Of a stretch of DNA of 10,376 nt, positions 6,343 to 10,376 are shown in pieces (the stretch's first letter is position 1; every line of letters starts with the position of its first letter). Under the pieces are notes generated by a model. It ran no database searches and was not told where the DNA came from. It saw nothing but the letters and a program-made list of their open reading frames with translations. Source of the DNA: Promethearchaeota archaeon. GTDB lineage: Archaea; Asgardarchaeota; Lokiarchaeia; Sigyniarchaeales; SOKP01. The translations under genes and the position numbers were made by a program. The stretch is from the NCBI GenBank assembly GCA_030605895.1, contig JAUWHL010000288.1, forward strand, positions 1-10,376, in the 5' to 3' direction.

Positions 6343-6398
6343 TTCTTGGATTAAGTTTGGACTCGTTGCTTAGTTTGGCTAAAGCGCAGGTCTTATAA

Positions 6399-6447
6399 AT
6401 GACCTACGGACATACAAAAGTTAAGAAATTGTCCGTATTTAGTAAAA
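6399..6447 (+). other. tRNA-Ile intron 1 (anticodon loop, 49 nt)
   Basis: The BHB core pairs exon UUAU (6393-6396) with intron GUAA (6442-6445). The bulges are AA|A (6397-6399) and AA|G (6446-6448). The intron helix pairs 6400-6402 with 6439-6441 and 6405-6412 with 6430-6437. The outer helix is the anticodon stem CAGGU/GCCUG, with C32 left over. A one-base shift gives the canonical 37/38 site and the same mature RNA. Confidence 0.85.
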
Positions 6448-6454
6448 GCCTGAG

Positions 6455-6485
6455 AAAGTTATACTTTTTGTAAAACTATCAGGAA
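6455..6485 (+). other. tRNA-Ile intron 2 (variable region, 31 nt)
   Basis: The BHB core pairs exon CCUG (6449-6452) with intron CAGG (6480-6483), four Watson-Crick pairs. The bulges are AG|A (6453-6455) and AA|A (6484-6486). The intron forms a hairpin, 6457-6464 with 6470-6477, with one mismatch. Splicing leaves the 5-nt variable region AGAUC. The outer helix is weak. Confidence 0.85.
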
Positions 6486-6498
6486 ATCGGGGGTTCAA

Positions 6499-6530
6499 TG
6501 GGACATACTCGTTTCGAGTTTCCTGAACAC
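6499..6530 (+). other. tRNA-Ile intron 3 (T loop, 32 nt)
   Basis: The BHB core pairs exon GUUC (6493-6496) with intron GAAC (6525-6528). The bulges are AA|U (6497-6499) and AC|A (6529-6531). The outer helix is 6489-6492 with 6532-6535. The intron pairs 6500-6503 with 6521-6524 and 6507-6511 with 6515-6519. Splicing restores loop UUCAAAU between positions 58 and 59. Confidence 0.88.
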
Positions 6531-6707
6531 ATCCCCCCGAGTCCATAATATTAATCAATTTTTAAATTACTACTTATGCGGGATTTTCTTAAATATCCTA
6601 ATTTAAACTTCTTATAACTTAAATATATATAATTTTGTTTTAATGATTTTATTAACAAACTCCATTGATAAAAAAAGATAAAAATTTTTTTATTGATGTA
6701 AAATTAT

Positions 6708-6715
6708 TATAAAAA
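6708..6715 (+). promoter_or_regulatory. TATA-like box for the coiled-coil gene pair
   Basis: TATAAAAA lies about 50 nt before the ATG at 6762, so transcription would begin near 6735 with a short leader. This is the clearest box in 6546-6761, which otherwise contains only AT-rich sequence and no gene that I can see. Confidence 0.4.
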
Positions 6716-6761
6716 GAGATTTTAGTTTACTAGAAAAAATTATTAAAAAAGTTGATATGCT

Positions 6762-7175
6762 ATGGCTGAAATGTTAACCGATCTTCTTCAGAATATCTAT
6801 AAAAGGATTGCTCAATTAGGGCAAGCAATACAGGAGCTGAAGACTTCTCTCGATGGACTTAATCAAAATATTGAACAAAAAATTTCAAATTTAACAGAAA
6901 AATTAGAAGAATTTTCTAATGAGATTAATGTTACTCAAACTAAGCATATCGATGCTGTAAAGGAAATTGGAGAAGGTACAACTAAGGAATTGAAAATAAT
7001 TCAAGAAGGTTTAGGATTAGATGCGTTAACAAATTTAATGAAAAAACTTGAGGATTTTGCTAAGCTTTCTGAGGGCGTTCTCAATCAAGAGACTGTAAAC
7101 TTGCTATTATCAGAAGCAATTGACTCTGTTAAAAACCTTAAAGAATCTCTTAAAGAAGAAGAGGTAGTTGAATAA
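6762..7175 (+). CDS. Short coiled-coil protein (137 aa)
   Basis: It is almost entirely helical. Residues 5-60 show regular Leu/Ile at heptad spacing (LLQNIYKRIAQLGQAIQELK), and a second acidic helix region covers about 85-137 with an EEEVVE tail. There are no cysteines, no membrane segment and no catalytic motif. The MAE start and 'LLxxIxxxIxxLxxxI' pattern resemble the next gene (7223), so the two may be distant paralogues or partners. The intergenic gap is 47 nt and both are on the same strand, suggesting one transcript. Family unknown; an oligomerising structural or adaptor role is only an inference from the coiled coil. Confidence 0.85.
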   Translation: MAEMLTDLLQNIYKRIAQLGQAIQELKTSLDGLNQNIEQKISNLTEKLEEFSNEINVTQTKHIDAVKEIGEGTTKELKIIQEGLGLDALTNLMKKLEDFAKLSEGVLNQETVNLLLSEAIDSVKNLKESLKEEEVVE

Positions 7176-7204
7176 ATAAACTTAAATTTTATTATTAAAA
7201 AATT

Positions 7205-7210
7205 GAGGAG
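7205..7210 (+). promoter_or_regulatory. Shine-Dalgarno-like GAGGAG
   Basis: GAGGAG precedes the ATG at 7223 by 12 nt, somewhat longer than ideal. No other in-frame start is closer, and it supports translation of the second coiled-coil gene from a shared mRNA. Confidence 0.55.
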
Positions 7211-7222
7211 ATTAACCGAAAT

Positions 7223-7645
7223 ATGGCTGAACAATTATTAGAGGAGATGATTCAAAAAATAAATCAAATTATGGCTTCCTTAGATGGAACAATAGCACAA
7301 ATTAGCCAAATGAGTGAGTCTATTACTGATATGACTCAAAGCTTTTCTGAACAAACAGTTGCTATGACAGAAAATATTAGATTAATTGTAGAAGTCTTAA
7401 AACAGTTTAGAGTTCAATCCAGTAAAAATCTTCAAGAACTTTCAGATGATTTTAATCAAAAAATAAAAGAACTTTGGGATAAAAAAGCTATTGAAGTAAT
7501 CACAGAAGAAGAAAAGAAAGCTATTGCTATTATAAAGCAAGCATCAAAAGAAGTCACCGATAATCTGTACTTTGCTCAGTTATTAAACATAATTCAATCA
7601 ATAAGAGAAGAAACCAATAGAATAATTAGTGCAAGTCAATCATAA
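7223..7645 (+). CDS. Short coiled-coil protein (140 aa)
   Basis: A helical protein with an N-terminal heptad segment (residues 3-70; ILxxSLxxTIAQISQMSESIT-like spacing), rich in Gln, Ser, Met and Thr, reminiscent of methyl-accepting or t-SNARE-like helices but without any diagnostic residue. A Lys/Glu-rich middle (about 80-110) follows, and the chain ends NRIISASQS. No membrane anchor is present, which argues against a SNARE or chemoreceptor. It pairs with the 137-aa protein upstream by size, start and composition. Likely in one transcription unit with it; the next gene is 70 nt away. Function unknown. Confidence 0.85.
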   Translation: MAEQLLEEMIQKINQIMASLDGTIAQISQMSESITDMTQSFSEQTVAMTENIRLIVEVLKQFRVQSSKNLQELSDDFNQKIKELWDKKAIEVITEEEKKAIAIIKQASKEVTDNLYFAQLLNIIQSIREETNRIISASQS

Positions 7646-7646
7646 A

Positions 7647-7660
7647 TTTTTAATTTTTTT
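7647..7660 (+). terminator. T-rich tract after the coiled-coil pair
   Basis: Immediately after the stop of the 140-aa gene lie two T runs (TTTTT and TTTTTTT) separated by AA. T-rich tracts without a hairpin are the usual archaeal terminators, so transcription may end here before the 301-aa gene. Such tracts are common in AT-rich spacers, so support is modest. Confidence 0.35.
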
Positions 7661-7715
7661 CTACTTATTCTCAATTTAATTAGAATTAAAGATTTGTAAA
7701 AAAAGATGACTATAT

Positions 7716-8621
7716 ATGGTACTAGGCTGTTTTGTGATTTTACTTCCCAACGACGCTGATTATAAGATTATGGGATATTATCTTAAAGAGGATAAATCAG
7801 ATTTTGAAATTTCAAATGATTTATTTCTTAGATTAAATCTTGATCACTCAAAAAATGAGTATAATCTATTAAAATTAAAGGATTTTCAAATTTTCTCGTA
7901 TATCTATAATTTTAAGGGAAAATTGACTCGAAAAGCATCTGGACTTATTATTGGGTTACTCTTAAATGAAAGTGATGAACCAGAAACATTTCGTTCATCC
8001 CTTAAAGCAGGAGCAGAAGCATTTGAAATTCCAAGTCTCAATATTCTAAAGAAATCACGAGAAGAATTTGAAATTCTATTAAAAGATATTTATTTAGAAC
8101 ATTTAGAACCTTTAGTAGATGTTCTAGAACCTGAAGCTTTAAAAGATAGTATTATTAACATCACTAAATTTATGCTTAGTGGTGGGAAAAAAGAAAGAAA
8201 AATTGCTCAAGAACTAGTACAAAAAATAGAAGAGGGAGAACATAAGAAGATTTCAGAATATTATGAAACAGCAGAAAATGCAATAAAATCTTTAGATTAT
8301 GAGAAAGCTGCAAAATTTTACATTAAAGCAGCACAAATGGCTGAAGACCTATATATAATGGATATTGCTGCGTTCCTTAAAGAAAAAGGTATTTTTTCTC
8401 AACAAATTCCTGATTTATCAAAAGAAAGAGAAAAAATTGTACAAGATGCTCGAAATGCTCTTAGAAATGAAGATTTTCATACAGCATATACTTCTTACAG
8501 AAGAGCTAGTGAAATTTCTAAAAAACTTATCCAATTTGATAAAGAAGAGGAATACAGATTAAAATCAAAAGCATTAGAAGATTTTTATAATTTAGACGAA
8601 AAATATAGAAAAAATAAATAA
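7716..8621 (+). CDS. Two-part protein: small N-terminal longin-like domain plus helical repeats
   Basis: 301 residues. Residues 1 to about 105 read as a compact alpha/beta domain: an initial strand (GCFVILLP), hairpin-like YKIMGYYL, a further strand (FQIFSYIYNF) and then a long helix region after ASGLIIGLLLN. This order is like the longin/roadblock type domains frequent in Asgard archaea, but the match is by pattern only. Residues about 160-300 are helical, with TPR- or SNAP-like pairs (EYYETAENAIKSLDYEKAAK and then ARNALRNEDFHTAYTSYRRA). In eukaryotes, longin domains and helical solenoids occur together in trafficking complexes, so a membrane-associated adaptor role is possible. There are no membrane segments. 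The ATG at 7716 is the only in-frame start giving this N-terminus; no strong ribosome site. Confidence 0.8.
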   Translation: MVLGCFVILLPNDADYKIMGYYLKEDKSDFEISNDLFLRLNLDHSKNEYNLLKLKDFQIFSYIYNFKGKLTRKASGLIIGLLLNESDEPETFRSSLKAGAEAFEIPSLNILKKSREEFEILLKDIYLEHLEPLVDVLEPEALKDSIINITKFMLSGGKKERKIAQELVQKIEEGEHKKISEYYETAENAIKSLDYEKAAKFYIKAAQMAEDLYIMDIAAFLKEKGIFSQQIPDLSKEREKIVQDARNALRNEDFHTAYTSYRRASEISKKLIQFDKEEEYRLKSKALEDFYNLDEKYRKNK

Positions 8622-8640
8622 ATTTCTCTTGCTTTATTTT

Positions 8641-8649
8641 TTATAAATA
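8641..8649 (+). promoter_or_regulatory. TATA-like box for the DUF62 gene
   Basis: TTATAAATA lies 31-39 nt before the ATG at 8680, followed by a pyrimidine-rich run. Transcription would start about 8670, leaving a very short leader. It likely drives both this gene and the Nudix-NadM gene behind it. Confidence 0.45.
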
Positions 8650-8679
8650 CACTATTAAATTCACTGTTTTTTTCTTGAT

Positions 8680-9510
8680 ATGGCAAATTTTAATCAAAAA
8701 TTAATATGCTTACTTACTGATTTTGGTTCAAAAGGTCAACATTATGTAGCAAGCATGAAAGCAATTATATTAAAAATTAATTTTAATATAAAAATAATAG
8801 ATATATCTCATCATATAACTCCATATTCTATAATTGAAGCATCATATATGTTAAAAACCATATATAAATATTTTCCTGAAGAATCTGTGTTTATAATTGT
8901 AGTAGATCCTGGAGTAGGGGGCTTTCGAGAAATACTAGCATTTAAAACGAAGTCAAACTACTATTTTATTGGACCAAATAATGGAATATTTTCAGATACT
9001 TTTCATAATAACATAACTGAATGCGTAGAAATTCAAAATAATGAATTCTTTCAAAAGCCAATTTCAAATACATTTCATGGAAGGGATATTATGGCTCCTG
9101 TAGGTGCACATTTACTATCTGGTATCCCCTTACATAGATTTGGTCCAAAGTTTAACCTTAATAATTTAAAAGAGACTCCTATTAGTTATGATATAAACAT
9201 TAAAAAGAAGACTATTAATTGTGTGATTCAATGTATCGACAGTTTTGGAAATGGGACAACTAACATTCCAATAATTAATAATAAAATACAAAATAGTGAA
9301 TTACTAGTAAGTGATGATATGAAAATTAATGTAAATATCAGGGGAGACACATTTGAAGGGATATTTACATCTTATTTCTCTAGTGTTCCAATTAAATCAA
9401 TAATATTTCTTGTAGGTTCAACTGGATTTCTTGAAATTTCCCTTAATCAAGGAAATGCTTCTAAAGAATTAGGTTTTAATGTAGGAGATATTATAATCAT
9501 AAAATTGTAA
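8680..9510 (+). CDS. SAM hydroxide adenosyltransferase (DUF62 / SAM hydrolase, adenosine-forming)
   Basis: 276 residues, normal for the family (Pfam SAM_adeno_trans). The enzyme splits S-adenosylmethionine into adenosine and methionine with hydroxide as nucleophile. Visible are the N-terminal LLTDFGSKGQHYVASMKA (11-28), the conserved VDPGVGG with D76 and R83, GPNNGIFS (98-105), and NTFHGRDIMAP with H133. D76, R83 and H133 correspond in spacing to the Asp-Arg-His triad described for the archaeal enzyme. The C-terminal half contains the beta-barrel domain with CVIQCIDSFGNGTTNI, typical of family members. No halogenase-specific insert is apparent. Sixteen nt separate it from the next gene, which suggests co-transcription. 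It may limit SAM or salvage adenosine; the physiological role of the family is poorly known. Confidence 0.95.
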   Translation: MANFNQKLICLLTDFGSKGQHYVASMKAIILKINFNIKIIDISHHITPYSIIEASYMLKTIYKYFPEESVFIIVVDPGVGGFREILAFKTKSNYYFIGPNNGIFSDTFHNNITECVEIQNNEFFQKPISNTFHGRDIMAPVGAHLLSGIPLHRFGPKFNLNNLKETPISYDINIKKKTINCVIQCIDSFGNGTTNIPIINNKIQNSELLVSDDMKINVNIRGDTFEGIFTSYFSSVPIKSIIFLVGSTGFLEISLNQGNASKELGFNVGDIIIIKL

Positions 9511-9515
9511 GGGAG
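9511..9515 (+). promoter_or_regulatory. Shine-Dalgarno-like GGGAG
   Basis: GGGAG follows the DUF62 stop at once and lies 11 nt before the ATG at 9527. It supports that start and translation from a shared mRNA. Confidence 0.55.
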
Positions 9516-9526
9516 AATATATAGAT

Positions 9527-10376
9527 ATGGAAAAAGAAATTTTGGCTTGCATTGAAGAAAAAAACAAAAAATTTTTGCAATCAGGCCAGGTATCTAAATA
9601 TATTTTTCCAATGGAACGAATGGAGGCGCATAATAAAAAAATCAGTCATTTAATTACCAGGTTTTTCATTGTATCAAAAACACCCAAAGGAGATATATTA
9701 TATTTAGTCCAAAAGCGAGGAAAAACCAAGAATACCTTTCCAGAGTTTTTTACAGATTCCTCTTCTGGTCATGTAATCTGGATGAAAAATTTGGATCTTA
9801 ATAAAATCAAGCAAAATGCTATTAGAGAACTTGAAGAAGAGTTTGGAATTCCTCCGAAATATATTCAAAAGGTATTATTTTATGATATAAATACAGAAGG
9901 AAATGAAATCGCATATATTTTTTTTGGTATTGTTAACTATAATATACCATTAAAACATAATCCTGAAGAGTTAGATATTAAATCAAGTAAGTTTTATAGT
10001 AGAACTGAGCTTGAAAATTTGTTAGAGAATGAAAAATATATCGATTATTCAAAGAAAATATGGAAAACCATATTAAATACAGATTTCTTCTCTCTTTTTG
10101 AGATAGAAACTGAACAATCATATGAGAACAGAAACTCTATTGCTTTGTTTATCGGTAGATTTCAACCTTTACATCATGGGCATATTTATGTTCTTAAAAA
10201 TATCTTAAAGTTATATAAAAAAGTAAAAATTGGAATAGGAAGTTCTCAATTTTCCCATAAGTTAAATGATCCATTTTCAAGTGAAGAAAGAAATAAATTT
10301 ATTAATGCAGCATTAAAGAAAAGAGATATCTCCTCAAAACAGTATGAAATATATGATATCCCAGATATTTTTAATG
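9527..10376 (+). CDS. nadM: Nudix domain fused to NMN adenylyltransferase (3' end outside window)
   Basis: 283 codons are visible and the frame runs off the right edge. Residues 40 to about 165 form a Nudix domain with the box end IRELEEEFGI; the segment before it (SSGHVIWMKNLD) resembles the isopentenyl-diphosphate-isomerase type more than the standard GX5E box. From about residue 205 comes a NadM nucleotidyltransferase: IALFIGRFQPLHHGH holds the HxGH motif, and IGIGSSQFSHKLNDPFSSEER matches the archaeal NMN adenylyltransferase block before its C-terminal motifs, which lie outside. NadM makes NAD from NMN and ATP. Known bifunctional NadM-Nudix proteins of bacteria have NadM first; here Nudix is first. 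The Nudix part may hydrolyse ADP-ribose or another NAD-derived compound, or may have lost activity. Confidence 0.9.
   Translation, partial: MEKEILACIEEKNKKFLQSGQVSKYIFPMERMEAHNKKISHLITRFFIVSKTPKGDILYLVQKRGKTKNTFPEFFTDSSSGHVIWMKNLDLNKIKQNAIRELEEEFGIPPKYIQKVLFYDINTEGNEIAYIFFGIVNYNIPLKHNPEELDIKSSKFYSRTELENLLENEKYIDYSKKIWKTILNTDFFSLFEIETEQSYENRNSIALFIGRFQPLHHGHIYVLKNILKLYKKVKIGIGSSQFSHKLNDPFSSEERNKFINAALKKRDISSKQYEIYDIPDIFN

Larger units (their letters stand above)
6359..6545 (+). tRNA. tRNA-Ile (anticodon UAU) with three BHB introns
   Basis: The 7-bp acceptor stem is GGACUCG (6359-6365) with CGAGUCC (6538-6544), followed by discriminator A6545 and no encoded CCA. The D arm is GCUU/AAGC (6368-6371, 6382-6385) with a 10-nt loop containing GG. 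Removing introns 6399-6447, 6455-6485 and 6499-6530 leaves 75 nt: anticodon stem CAGGU/GCCUG, loop CUUAUAA, variable region AGAUC, T arm GGGGG-UUCAAAU-CCCCC. Every canonical feature is restored (U33, five-nt variable loop, seven-nt T loop). The anticodon is UAU at 6394-6396, the AUA isoleucine codon; the loop CUUAUAA is the one found in eukaryotic tRNA-Ile(UAU). Read without splicing, the 187-nt span makes no tRNA. Amino-acid identity is inferred from the anticodon. Confidence 0.9.

Noticed and set aside
6388..6405. AGGUC...GACCU read as a finished anticodon arm with an 8-nt loop
   Set aside because: The loop size is wrong, the stem starts one base too far from the D stem, and no variable region then fits. 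Splicing gives a 5-bp stem with a 7-nt loop. The pairing may matter only in the precursor.
1..10376. CRISPR array or insertion sequence
   Set aside because: I saw no regularly spaced direct repeats, no transposase and no terminal inverted repeats with target duplications.

Overview
The window is AT-rich archaeal DNA. It carries an archaeal/eukaryal-type selenocysteine pair (a tRNA-Sec with a 9/4 fold beside SepSecS), tRNA introns flanked by bulge-helix-bulge (BHB) motifs, TATA-like boxes close to starts, an archaeal-type NMN adenylyltransferase and a SAM hydroxide adenosyltransferase. Low GC, Sec genes outside a methanogen-like context, many coiled-coil proteins and a possible longin-type small domain fused to helical repeats together suggest an Asgard archaeon of the Lokiarchaeia type. 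That assignment is inference; no marker gene in the window proves it.

Layout. 1-2164: the 3' end of a lysine/glutamate-rich coiled-coil gene, a 41-codon membrane peptide, a convergent small putative zinc protein, a divergent Nudix hydrolase of the CoA-pyrophosphatase type, and a minus-strand 51-aa five-cysteine protein. 2165-2418 holds no gene that I can see. 2419-3636: an aldo/keto reductase with a C-terminal double-cluster ferredoxin module. 3784-5341: the selenocysteine locus, tRNA-Sec(UCA) followed after 33 nt by SepSecS. 5462-6142: an unrecognised 226-aa protein with a clear Shine-Dalgarno and a 14-bp palindrome upstream. 6359-6545: a second tRNA, read as tRNA-Ile(UAU). 6762-8621: two short coiled-coil proteins, then a two-part protein (compact N-terminal domain plus helical repeats). 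8680 to the right edge: SAM hydroxide adenosyltransferase and, 16 nt later, a Nudix-NadM fusion cut by the window end.

The most striking content is in the two tRNA genes. Neither looks like a tRNA if read contiguously (157 and 187 nt). Removing two introns from the first (34 nt in the D stem, 30 nt in the T loop) and three from the second (49 nt in the anticodon loop, 31 nt in the variable region, 32 nt in the T loop) leaves complete cloverleaves of 93 nt (with encoded CCA) and 75 nt (without CCA). Four of the five introns lie outside the usual 37/38 site, and each has a four-base-pair BHB core. In the second tRNA the variable-region intron carries a copy of the anticodon-stem sequence that competes for the same exon strand, which implies an order of splicing.

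Functionally, tRNA-Sec and SepSecS form the last step of Sec-tRNA synthesis: selenophosphate-dependent conversion of phosphoseryl-tRNA-Sec. The other Sec genes (PSTK, SelD, the Sec elongation factor) and any selenoprotein are not in this window. The 8680-10376 pair concerns SAM and NAD metabolism. The 6762-8621 cluster is probably cytoskeletal or membrane-associated, but that is a guess from architecture.
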